Source of the DNA: Bacteroidota bacterium
GTDB taxonomy: Bacteria; Bacteroidota; Bacteroidia; Chitinophagales; Chitinophagaceae
Assembly: GCA_013289065.1 (NCBI GenBank)
Contig: JABDAP010000010.1
Span: 1-44,685 of the forward strand
DNA: 44,685 nt
Direction: 5' to 3'
The notes under the pieces were generated by a model that made no database searches, was not told the origin of the DNA, and saw only the letters and a program-made list of their open reading frames with translations. This document shows positions 1-8,243 of this stretch, in pieces. The translations under genes were made by a program, and so were the position numbers. Each line of letters starts with the position of its first letter. Position 1 is the first letter of the stretch.

Positions 1-435
1 ACGTGGCCTATGCCCAAATTCCGATTTGAAGTTGACCTGGGAACAGAAATGCAGGGAGTAGCCTTCCAGGAAGTATCTGGAATGGATGTAGAGAACCAGA
101 TCATCGAGTACCGTAAAAGCAACAGCAAGCTTTTTTCAACCGAAAAAATGCCTGGTATTGCCAAGTACGGAAACATTACCATGAAAAGAGGCGTGTTTGT
201 GAATGATAACACCTTCTGGGATTGGCACAATGAAATATCAATGAACGTGGTAAAACGCAGAACCGTTCTGATCAAGCTTCTTGATGAGGATGGAAACGTT
301 ACCATGAAATGGCAGCTTAACAATGCATGGCCTACCAAAATTACCAGTACAGATCTTAAGTCTGACGGGAACGAAGTGGCTGTCGATACACTCGAGATCG
401 CGCATGAGCAATTGATCGTAACTAATGGAAAGTAA
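1..435 (+). CDS. eCIS inner tube protein, gp19 family (Afp1/Pvc1-like), 5' partial
   Basis: This is a tube protomer of the contractile injection system, homologous to the phage T4 tail tube gp19. The signs are the early FRFEVDLG strand, the AFQEVSGMDVE motif (residues about 19-29 from the ATG at 10), the LLDEDGN turn and the WPTKITSTDLKS segment near the C-terminus, all typical of the family. An ATG lies at 10, but the frame is open back to base 1 and reads T-W-P before it. That matches the usual family start (Met, a few residues, aromatic-P-x-P-K-F), so the true start is probably just outside the window. It overlaps the next gene by 11 bp and is the first visible member of a long co-directional operon. 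Family assignment is secure; which tube paralogue it is, is inferred. Confidence 0.9.
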   Translation, partial: TWPMPKFRFEVDLGTEMQGVAFQEVSGMDVENQIIEYRKSNSKLFSTEKMPGIAKYGNITMKRGVFVNDNTFWDWHNEISMNVVKRRTVLIKLLDEDGNVTMKWQLNNAWPTKITSTDLKSDGNEVAVDTLEIAHEQLIVTNGK

Positions 436-904
436 ATATTCTTTAGCATATTATTTTTCATTGTCGTTCAAAGGCGATGATGCTGCATTCCAGGAAGTAT
501 CCGGTATTGCGAAAGAAATGGGGGTGGAAGAAGTAGCCTGTGGCGGAGAGAACCGGTTCAAGTACCGGCTTCCCAAAGGCACCACCAGCCAGAACCTGGT
601 ATTCAAACGGGCGCTGCTCAACGAAGATTCGCAATTACTGGCATGGTGCGCGGCAACGCTTGATGATGGCCTTGCCAAAGCCATAGTGCCACACGATATA
701 ACGGTACGATTGCTGGATGCAGACGGAAACGTTTGCCTTTCATGGACATTCTTCAAGGCATACCCGGTGAAGTATTCACTCTCCGAATTGAAATCGCAGG
801 AGAATGGATTGGTACTCGAATCGATGGAACTCGCGTATACTTATTTCAAGATCGCTTCTGACAGCGTAGTGAAAGGCTTTAAAGCATCTAAATTGTTTAA
901 CTGA
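425..904 (+). CDS. eCIS tube protein paralogue, gp19 family (Afp5/Pvc5-like)
   Basis: This is a second gp19-type tube protein of 159 aa. It shares the family pattern with the preceding gene: an AAFQEVSGI motif near residue 20, an LLDADGN turn and a YPVKYSLSELKS strand near the C-terminus. In Afp/PVC systems a second tube protein (Afp5/Pvc5) forms the tube-initiation layer on the baseplate hub, and this gene's position just before the DUF5908 and LysM-type genes fits that role. It is longer than its neighbour and ends in a short extra tail. The ATG at 425 lies inside the upstream gene, giving an 11-bp overlap and implying translational coupling. The tube family is clear; the Afp5 role is inferred from gene order. 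Confidence 0.85.
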   Translation: MESKYSLAYYFSLSFKGDDAAFQEVSGIAKEMGVEEVACGGENRFKYRLPKGTTSQNLVFKRALLNEDSQLLAWCAATLDDGLAKAIVPHDITVRLLDADGNVCLSWTFFKAYPVKYSLSELKSQENGLVLESMELAYTYFKIASDSVVKGFKASKLFN

Positions 905-906
905 TT

Positions 907-1077
907 ATGCCTGTAGAGATCAGAGAGATCATTATTAAAACGGAAATAACCACCGCTAACAGCAAGCAGGCTGTTTCCGAAGAAAAAGAAATGGGTATAC
1001 TGAAGAAAAAATTACTGGAAGCCTGCAGAGCGATGATCGTAAAGGAAGTCGCCCGCAAAAACGGTTACAAAAGATAA
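907..1077 (+). CDS. small eCIS protein, DUF5908 family (Afp6-like)
   Basis: A 56-aa protein starts 2 bp after the previous stop. It opens with MPVEIREIIIK, the typical start of DUF5908 proteins (MPVEIKEL-type), and ends in a basic helix (RAMIVKEVARKNGYKR). A protein of this size occupies the Afp6/Pvc6 slot, between the second tube protein and the LysM hub protein, in many injection-system loci. Its biochemical role is not established to my knowledge. The position, length and N-terminal motif support the call, and the gene is easy to miss because of its size. Confidence 0.8.
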   Translation: MPVEIREIIIKTEITTANSKQAVSEEKEMGILKKKLLEACRAMIVKEVARKNGYKR

Positions 1078-1089
1078 AACAGCATTTAC

Positions 1090-1764
1090 ATGAGCGCGAA
1101 CCTGGAACCTATGAAGATCACAGGGTATACCGATAAAGAATTTCAATCGGTATACAAGAAGCCATATAGTGTTATGATCAATCCTGAATCGATCAAAAGG
1201 AGCCGCAGCGTTACTTACAATGAAGAACAACCTTCAGATACCAGTTCCGCTTCACAGAAATACAAGAATACGCCAAGCGAAAAACTAAGTTTCGAGATCG
1301 TACTCGACTGTACCGGTGTGGTAAACCTGTCACGCATGAACCTGACCTCTGAAATAGCAACGCTCGAAAATATCATGTACACTTACAATGGCAAAATTCA
1401 CCGCCCCAATTTCGTATCGATTCAATGGGGTAAAAATTTTAATTTCAAAGGTGTTCTTACTTCTTTTGATACTTCTTACACTTTGTTCAAACCCAATGGT
1501 ACACCGTTACGCGCAAAACTATCGCTCAGTTTCAGCCAGTATATTTCACCAAAAACATTGGGCAAAAAAGACAACCTGCAATCGCCTGACGTAACGCATA
1601 TGATGGATGTAGTAGAAGGTGTAAGCCTTCCGCAAATGTGCCAGGAGATATGGAAAGATGAATCTTATTATATACAGGTGGCCCGTTACAACGGGCTTAA
1701 CAAATTCCGGAACCTGGCAGATGTTACCGAGCTTGTTTTTCCACCCATTATTCAACCGGCTTAA
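1090..1764 (+). CDS. eCIS baseplate hub/tube adaptor (Afp7/Pvc7-like)
   Basis: A 224-aa protein of the contractile injection system tube-associated family that links the spike hub to the inner tube. In this family an N-terminal beta domain (here the YSVMINPESIKRS region and the SFEIVLDCTGV strand, residues about 25-80) is followed by a segment that packs on the spike. A LysM-like C-terminus is often present: here residues about 175-224 read as a short LysM-type end (LPQMCQEIWKD, then YNGLNKFRNL). It begins 13 bp after the DUF5908 gene and its stop abuts the next ATG. Gene order (tube, Afp6, this gene, VgrG-like spike) is that of Afp. Confidence 0.82.
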   Translation: MSANLEPMKITGYTDKEFQSVYKKPYSVMINPESIKRSRSVTYNEEQPSDTSSASQKYKNTPSEKLSFEIVLDCTGVVNLSRMNLTSEIATLENIMYTYNGKIHRPNFVSIQWGKNFNFKGVLTSFDTSYTLFKPNGTPLRAKLSLSFSQYISPKTLGKKDNLQSPDVTHMMDVVEGVSLPQMCQEIWKDESYYIQVARYNGLNKFRNLADVTELVFPPIIQPA

Positions 1765-3564
1765 ATGGCAGATACAGCTATGATAAACAGCGGCGACCTC
1801 GCAACATTCACTGTAAAAGTGGGTGGCAGCGAAGTGCCTGATACCATGCGTATCTATGCTGTACGTGTTGAAAAACGTATGAACAGGATCTCCTATGCAA
1901 AGATCACCATACTGGATGGAGAAGCAGATGACGGCGATTTTGCAGCCAGCTCATCCGATACTTTTGCGCCCGGCGGAGAACTTACAGTGGAAGCGGGGTA
2001 TGATGGTACAAATAAAGTTATCTACTCAGGCATTATCACCCGGCAGGGTTTACGCATCGATAATATTAACGGATCGATGCTTGAAGTGGAGTGCCGCGAT
2101 AAAGCCATCAAAATGGTAGTGGGAAGAAAATGCCTGACGTTCTCAAAAAAAAAAGACAGCGATATCATCAGCTCCATCATAGGAAATTATTCAGGTATTT
2201 CTCCTGAAGTCACTCCTACCACAACCGTATGGCCCGAACAGGTTCAATATTATGTAAGCGATTGGGATTTTATTCTTTCGCGCGCAGAGGCAAATGGCCT
2301 TGTGGTAACTGCTATGGATGGTAAAGTATCCGTTGTAAAACCCAATGCAACCACCAGTTCCGTTCTCACGGTAGGTTATGGAAACGGGTTACTCGAGTTC
2401 AGTGCAGACCTTAACTGTGTTACACAACTTGGCACTGTAAAAGCAAGCAGCTGGGATTTTATTACACAGGCTGTAATATCAGGGCAAGCCACGAACGATA
2501 CACCGGGGCCGGGGAATTTATCTTCAAAAAAACTTTCAGAGATCGTTGGCCCGTCTACCTATCAATTACAAACTACTGCACCGCTCGCATCTGGCGACCT
2601 CACCAACTGGTCGAAGGCGCAATTGATAAAAAGTGAATACGCAAAGATCATCGGCGAAGCTAAGTTCCAGGGAACGGGTGACGTGTCTCCGGGTAATTAT
2701 ATAACCCTGCAGGGGCTGGGCAGCAGGTTTAATGGCGATCACCTGGTATCAGGTGTGGTACATGATATCTCTGACGGCAACTGGACAACAGAAGCTGCCA
2801 TCGGACTTTCGCCATTATGGTTTACCGAAGAACCGGATGTAATGGCGCCGCCAGCATCAGGTTTGTTGCCGGGTGTGCGGGGGTTGCTGAATGGCACGGT
2901 TAAACAGATGTGTAAAGACCCTGATTCACAATTAAGGATATTGGTAACCGTACCCATGTTCGACCTCAATGGCGATGGGATCTGGGCAAGGCTGGCAAAT
3001 TTTTATTCCACCAGTACCGCGGGCGGGTTCTTTATGCCGGAAGTAGGTGATGAAGTGATACTTGGTTTTCTGAACGAAGACCCGCGATACCCGATCATAC
3101 TCGGCAGTATGTACAGCAGTTCCAAACTCAAACCATTTACGGGGCTGGATCCTAACCAGGACAATTCCATCAAAGCCATAGTTTCTAAATCAGGCATATC
3201 GATGGAGTACAATGATAAAGACATCATACTCACAATTGCCACACCTGCAAAGAACACATTTGTATTAAGTGATAAAGAGAGCAAGATCACTTTAACGGAT
3301 GTGAACTTGAACAGTATTGAAATGTCGGCCAGGGGTATCACTATCAAAAGCCCTAAAACGATCACTTTCCAGGCCGATGAAAAAGTGGTGATCAAAGGCA
3401 CGCAGGGTATACAGGTACAATCTTCAGGCGGAGATGTGGAAACAACCGGTATCAACATTAAAGAAACAGCCGACAGCCAGTATTCGGCTGAAGGAAGTAT
3501 GATGGCGAAAATAAACAGCGGCACCGAACTCACTTTGAAAAGTGCCATGATCATGATAAACTGA
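1765..3564 (+). CDS. eCIS VgrG-like spike protein (Afp8/Pvc8)
   Basis: A 599-aa central spike, a fusion of gp27-like hub and gp5-like needle domains without the lysozyme. Residues about 1-350 form the gp27-like ring. Residues about 365-460 are the OB-fold, phage baseplate assembly protein V type, with the stretch FFMPEVGDEVILGFLNEDP followed by P-I-I-L-GSMY, a strong family signature. The last 120 residues are beta-repeats, as expected for a trimeric beta-helix needle. The start codon directly follows the previous stop. The PAAR tip that caps this spike is encoded next, 6 bp downstream. Confidence 0.9.
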   Translation: MADTAMINSGDLATFTVKVGGSEVPDTMRIYAVRVEKRMNRISYAKITILDGEADDGDFAASSSDTFAPGGELTVEAGYDGTNKVIYSGIITRQGLRIDNINGSMLEVECRDKAIKMVVGRKCLTFSKKKDSDIISSIIGNYSGISPEVTPTTTVWPEQVQYYVSDWDFILSRAEANGLVVTAMDGKVSVVKPNATTSSVLTVGYGNGLLEFSADLNCVTQLGTVKASSWDFITQAVISGQATNDTPGPGNLSSKKLSEIVGPSTYQLQTTAPLASGDLTNWSKAQLIKSEYAKIIGEAKFQGTGDVSPGNYITLQGLGSRFNGDHLVSGVVHDISDGNWTTEAAIGLSPLWFTEEPDVMAPPASGLLPGVRGLLNGTVKQMCKDPDSQLRILVTVPMFDLNGDGIWARLANFYSTSTAGGFFMPEVGDEVILGFLNEDPRYPIILGSMYSSSKLKPFTGLDPNQDNSIKAIVSKSGISMEYNDKDIILTIATPAKNTFVLSDKESKITLTDVNLNSIEMSARGITIKSPKTITFQADEKVVIKGTQGIQVQSSGGDVETTGINIKETADSQYSAEGSMMAKINSGTELTLKSAMIMIN

Positions 3565-3570
3565 TATAAT

Positions 3571-3870
3571 ATGCCTCCAGCAGCAAGACTTACCGATTTT
3601 CATGAATGCCCGATGCAGACACCGGCCATAGTGCCGATACCGCATGTAGGCGGCCCCGTTACCGGCCCGGGGGAACCAACCGTGCTGATAGCCGGTTTGC
3701 CGGCTGCCCGCGTGGGTGATATGTTGGTATGTGTAGGCCCTCCCGACTCAATTGTAAAAGGATCGGCAACCGTAATGATAGGTGGTATGCCGGCGGCAAG
3801 AATAGGCGATTTAACAGCTCACGGCGGTTCTATTATGCTGGGGGCATTTAATGTAGAAATAGGTGGATAA
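3571..3870 (+). CDS. PAAR-domain spike tip protein (Afp10/Pvc10-like)
   Basis: A 99-aa PAAR protein that sharpens the tip of the VgrG-like spike. Three PAAR repeats are visible: PAARLTD near the start, PAARVGD near residue 45 and PAARIGD near residue 75, with His and Cys residues that could form the metal site (H11, C13, H87 region). No C-terminal toxin extension is present, so it is a structural tip rather than a PAAR-fused effector. The 3' end overlaps the following gp25 gene by 8 bp. Confidence 0.93.
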   Translation: MPPAARLTDFHECPMQTPAIVPIPHVGGPVTGPGEPTVLIAGLPAARVGDMLVCVGPPDSIVKGSATVMIGGMPAARIGDLTAHGGSIMLGAFNVEIGG

Positions 3871-4300
3871 TCAATTAAGCAAATACGAAACAAATTTTTT
3901 AGGATCCGGTTGGTCCTTTCCTGTGTCATTTTCTGTAGGCAACTACGAATTGAACCTTACATCATATGAATCCAATATCAACGATTCCATTGATATCATT
4001 CTGCTCACACGAAAAGGCGAGCGTACGCTGGAATCTGATTTCGGCTCCGGGCTTCAACAGTTCTTTTTCAGGAAGATGGATGACACATTACAAGGCGAAA
4101 TGGCGGATGCGATAAAAATATCATTGCTGCAAAATGAACCCAGGATCTCTGTACAGGATGTAATGGTAGAATATGCCGACGATACCGACATACTGAACGG
4201 AGTAGTAAGCATTACTGTGAGCTATATATATAATCAAACAAATACGAGACACAATTATGTGTTCCCGTTCTATATTAATGAAGGAACAAATCTTGATTAA
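3863..4300 (+). CDS. baseplate wedge protein, gp25 family (Afp9/Pvc9-like)
   Basis: A 145-aa gp25-like wedge that nucleates the sheath on the baseplate. The family core motif is visible as RKGERTLESDFGSGLQQFFF (residues about 48-67), including the conserved FG-G-L pattern. The start is a GTG at 3863 inside the end of the PAAR gene; no in-frame ATG precedes the conserved core, so the GTG start is favoured. The gene sits between PAAR and the J-type baseplate gene. In Afp the gp25 gene precedes PAAR, so the order of the pair is swapped here. Confidence 0.87.
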   Translation: MDNQLSKYETNFLGSGWSFPVSFSVGNYELNLTSYESNINDSIDIILLTRKGERTLESDFGSGLQQFFFRKMDDTLQGEMADAIKISLLQNEPRISVQDVMVEYADDTDILNGVVSITVSYIYNQTNTRHNYVFPFYINEGTNLD

Positions 4301-4307
4301 CTGACTG

Positions 4308-7300
4308 ATGATAGAAGTAGATCAATATAGCGCCATAAGCTCACTTACACGTTCACTCGTGCCGGGGGATACGCTTGTGGACGGAAGAAGCGAGCTTGAC
4401 CGGCTTTGCTTTTTATCCGAGTTCGCTTCGCTGATCAATTTCTATGACCATACGAATACAGCAAACGGAAGCTGGAAACCATTTCTGTTAAAAGACCCTG
4501 TTTTCCTCCTGGCCCATATTTCACAAACCAGGTTTGATGATATCCAGTCGCGTTTTACGAATACAAGTATTGCGCTTACGAAATTTCTTAAGCATCCTGA
4601 TGGGCCCGAAACGAAAGAAGAAAAAGAAAGAAGAAAATTCAATGCGATCTATTGCAGCAATAATCTTTTTAATCAACTGTCCGATATCTTCATGCGTATC
4701 GAACGCTGGACATATTACATGCAACGTTCGCCAGGTTATGATCTCCGTACCTATGTATTAAATGAAGTAAAGAACAATATCAGTGCATTGCTATGGGCCA
4801 TGCTTTCCTGCCAGGATTATGTGGCACTGTCATTTCCCCACGAACCACTCGAACGCGCCGAGTATGGGCTTTTTGACGCTTACGATGAGATCACCTGGAA
4901 GCAAAGCGCCAACCTGCAGCCATTCTGGATAGTTTTAGGCATGAGCGAACCTGCGGACATTGAGCAGATTGAGATTACCGAAGATATTTTCGATACGCTC
5001 GCATATGCATACAAGGCCATCACAAATACGGCCGATCCATTGTTTCGTTTTTTTTATACCATCGTGCAACATGCAAAGCCCGGGTATGATAAAATAAAAG
5101 GGTACCGGAGCCGCTATCCGGATACTACGTTGCTGCGCACTTTCACCAGTTTGCTGCAGGTGCAACAGGCAGAGCAGAATGGACTGGCCGGAAAACACCT
5201 GCAGTTTTATTATAAAGACATACTTCAGCAAACAGAAAAAAATGCTGCAGCCGATATAGCATATCTCTGCGCAACATTAGCTAAACCCGGCGCCACTTAC
5301 CGTTTACCTGCAAATACTTTTTTCGATGGCGGTGTTGATGCAAATGGTAACCAGGTAGTATTTGCAAATGATAATGCAATCACGCTGAACCCTGCCACTA
5401 TCTCAGCATTGTATACAGTAAGCAGGGTAGAGAAGGAAGGCATATCTACATTTTATGTGAACAATATTCCCGGCGCAGGTGCGATACAGAAAGACCCGCA
5501 AGGTGCTTTACAATCATGGGATACATTCGGTGGCATCTCCACAAAAGACGCCACACAGATCACAACCGGTTTTGCCATCGCATCACCGGTATTGCTGATG
5601 GCAGAAGGAACAAGAACTATTACCTGCGAACTGGATTTCTACAATGCTGTTGATCTGCTTTTTTTTCAGAAAGCCACTTATTTTTTGAGTACCGCTAATG
5701 GATGGTACCCTGTTATCATGCCGCCTGGAAGTATTGTTCCCTTTGATATAACACCAATAACACCTATAACGCTATATAAAAAACTGCAATTCACATTCAG
5801 CCTTGGCCCGAAGGATCCGCCAATAGACTGTTATCCTGTTAACCCGGAAGGTTTTTTAGCAGACTGGCCCATGTTGAAGATCTCATTTGCATCTTATACC
5901 AACCCCGCTGATCCGCCGTTACTGGTATCAGCTAATATCAAAGTGGATGTGAAAGGTCTACAAACATTACAGTTATATAATGATTATGGTTTACTGAATA
6001 CCAAAACACCCTACCAGGCTTTCGGGCCAATGCCATTGGTAAATAACAGCTTTATGATTGGCAGCAGTGAAATATTCAGTAAACAGCTTAACTCATTGTT
6101 TATCACGTTAACCTGGGATACGTTGCCCCCTGATTTTCAAAATTATTACCAGGCATATAACAACTATCTCCAGAATTACAAAAAAAACCAGTCAAACACT
6201 ATAGCTGCCGGTAAAAAAGCACAGGCTGAAAAAACTAAAACAAAGGGTTGGCTCGCTAAAATCTGGGGTGTGATCGCTAAAATATTTGCACCTGTTATTA
6301 AGGTAGTAACCTTCGTAGTTAAGGGTATAGGCAAGGTTATAAAATGGGCTTTCAGCAGCCCTGTTACTGAGGACGGGCCTCCTGATATCCCCTATAATAA
6401 TTCCTGTTTTACGATCGATTTTTCAGTACTCAGGTTGGGTGCCTGGAAACCGTTTGCTATGTTTAGACACACTCCACCGAAAGGAACATTATCTGTACCT
6501 GACCAGGCCGATACAAACGGCAATCCGGAGGATCTTGGTGACGATATCATGCATACACTTCTCTTCAGTACCACCAGCGTTCCGCCACCACCGGCCGAAC
6601 CTGAAAGTTATGTGATAAGTGATAAAGGTTATTTTGGCAATAGCCATATTAAAGATTTCGTACCTGATGAATCTATTCAGCACACACCGCTAAAACTTAC
6701 CAATACATCGTCGGCAGGTTTTCTGCGTATGACACTTACCGGGCCCGATCCTGGGTTCGGTTCCGCCCTTTATCCCAACGTGGTTGCCAATATCGCCTTG
6801 CAGAATGGATTTGTGATGCGCAAGATGTGTACCGGCCCTGACAATATAGTTAACTCCGCCAATCCGCCTTTTGTTCCAAAGCTTACAAACCTTTCGGCAG
6901 ATTATACAGCATCGCAATCATACACTTTCACATCGCCCCAATCGACAGGTAATGTGCAATGCTTTGCATATACCGCTGCCGCAACCATGATGGTTTATGA
7001 TAACACAGATGGACCGTCTGACCAATTTGTTAACGGCATACCACTTTTTACGTCCTGTAGTTATGATGGCGCTTTATTCCTGAGCCTCACCAATATTGTG
7101 GTGCCGGCGAATATCGACCTGTATTTTCAGCTTGCTGCAAGTTATGTGAACATGAATGACAATCAGGGTTGCAGTGCAGCAACGAATGATGTTTCTGCGG
7201 GAAGCATAACATGTTTTTTTATATCCGGCGGCATCTCTTATCCTGTTACGATACTTTCAGACGGAACCAATGGCTTCCGTTGTTCGGGCATTATTACGCT

Positions 7301-8243
7301 TTCGATAGAAAATGCGCAGGGTTCAGATAATTTACTCACAAATGGTAATGCCCTGCTGGCGATCACTGCAACAGGTAACCTGGCAGCATTTGGCAAAACC
7401 GTTTTTGTGGGCACCAATGGATTTCCGGTGCAACGCACAGGCACTGCATTTATAACAGACAATACATCGCCTGTATTGCCTGCACTTTCCATCACAAAAC
7501 CGCTGGTATTTATCCCTCAAATAGGAACGATAACACAATTTTTCGCATCCAGCGGCGGAAGAGGGGCAGAAAATGCGGAGCAGATGAACCTGCGTATAAG
7601 CAACCGGATGAAAACAAAAGACAGAGCGGTGAGCGTTGAAGATTTTTACCGTCTTATTGATCAGAATTTTGATAGCATATATTATTCACAGGCAGTACGT
7701 GCCACAGACGATGAAGTAACAGTGTATGTTGTAAAAGCAGTTGACGACGTAACAGATGCGAACGCTTTTTTGCCACTGGTTACCGAATGCATGCAATTGG
7801 AGATAGCTGATTTCCTAACAAAGCGTTCATCAGCGTTTACAGAAATAAACGTATCCAATTTTATACCCGAATACGTAAAAGTAACTGCCTATATAGACCT
7901 CATAAGCGGTTATTCGCTGGATGGCGTTGTGAAAGCGGTGGGGGATGCATTGAATATTTTCCTCTCGCCATGGATCAACACCGATCAACAGCAGATCAGT
8001 ATCGATAATGGCATCAGCGATGTGGAGGTTATTGATTTTATCGGTACAATAGAAGGTGTGGCTGAAGTAACATCAGTATCGTTCGAAACAGGGACAGAGA
8101 TTGGGCTGTTACAATTAAATACCTGTTTGGTGGGGCCATCCGGTATCATCATGCCCTCGCCCTGTATCATATTGCCTGCACCGAATAGTTTGTTTGTTCC
8201 GGCTATTACACACGCTATTTATCAAAACACAAGTGTTGCATGA
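4308..8243 (+). CDS. eCIS baseplate J-like protein (Afp11/Pvc11, gp6 type)
   Basis: A 1311-aa large baseplate wedge component. The C-terminal third carries the baseplate J signature: GGRGAENAEQMNLRISNRMK at about residues 1081-1100, then the RAVSVEDFYRLI segment, and repeated alpha/beta modules to the end. The N-terminal 600 residues are a mixed region with no motif I recognise. Residues about 622-690 contain a striking Lys-rich hydrophobic insert (GWLAKIWGVIAKIF, then VVKGIGKVIKWAF) unlike the rest of the protein. The gene starts 7 bp after gp25 and overlaps the following baseplate gene by ATGA. Family confidence is high; the role of the insert is unknown. Confidence 0.85.
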   Translation: MIEVDQYSAISSLTRSLVPGDTLVDGRSELDRLCFLSEFASLINFYDHTNTANGSWKPFLLKDPVFLLAHISQTRFDDIQSRFTNTSIALTKFLKHPDGPETKEEKERRKFNAIYCSNNLFNQLSDIFMRIERWTYYMQRSPGYDLRTYVLNEVKNNISALLWAMLSCQDYVALSFPHEPLERAEYGLFDAYDEITWKQSANLQPFWIVLGMSEPADIEQIEITEDIFDTLAYAYKAITNTADPLFRFFYTIVQHAKPGYDKIKGYRSRYPDTTLLRTFTSLLQVQQAEQNGLAGKHLQFYYKDILQQTEKNAAADIAYLCATLAKPGATYRLPANTFFDGGVDANGNQVVFANDNAITLNPATISALYTVSRVEKEGISTFYVNNIPGAGAIQKDPQGALQSWDTFGGISTKDATQITTGFAIASPVLLMAEGTRTITCELDFYNAVDLLFFQKATYFLSTANGWYPVIMPPGSIVPFDITPITPITLYKKLQFTFSLGPKDPPIDCYPVNPEGFLADWPMLKISFASYTNPADPPLLVSANIKVDVKGLQTLQLYNDYGLLNTKTPYQAFGPMPLVNNSFMIGSSEIFSKQLNSLFITLTWDTLPPDFQNYYQAYNNYLQNYKKNQSNTIAAGKKAQAEKTKTKGWLAKIWGVIAKIFAPVIKVVTFVVKGIGKVIKWAFSSPVTEDGPPDIPYNNSCFTIDFSVLRLGAWKPFAMFRHTPPKGTLSVPDQADTNGNPEDLGDDIMHTLLFSTTSVPPPPAEPESYVISDKGYFGNSHIKDFVPDESIQHTPLKLTNTSSAGFLRMTLTGPDPGFGSALYPNVVANIALQNGFVMRKMCTGPDNIVNSANPPFVPKLTNLSADYTASQSYTFTSPQSTGNVQCFAYTAAATMMVYDNTDGPSDQFVNGIPLFTSCSYDGALFLSLTNIVVPANIDLYFQLAASYVNMNDNQGCSAATNDVSAGSITCFFISGGISYPVTILSDGTNGFRCSGIITLSIENAQGSDNLLTNGNALLAITATGNLAAFGKTVFVGTNGFPVQRTGTAFITDNTSPVLPALSITKPLVFIPQIGTITQFFASSGGRGAENAEQMNLRISNRMKTKDRAVSVEDFYRLIDQNFDSIYYSQAVRATDDEVTVYVVKAVDDVTDANAFLPLVTECMQLEIADFLTKRSSAFTEINVSNFIPEYVKVTAYIDLISGYSLDGVVKAVGDALNIFLSPWINTDQQQISIDNGISDVEVIDFIGTIEGVAEVTSVSFETGTEIGLLQLNTCLVGPSGIIMPSPCIILPAPNSLFVPAITHAIYQNTSVA

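Noticed and set aside
451..756. Antisense frame of 101 codons opposite the second tube gene
   Set aside because: It is a shadow of a clear gp19-family gene and has no motif or spacing of its own.
3571..3870. PAAR-fused toxin
   Set aside because: The protein ends right after the third PAAR repeat, leaving no room for an effector domain.
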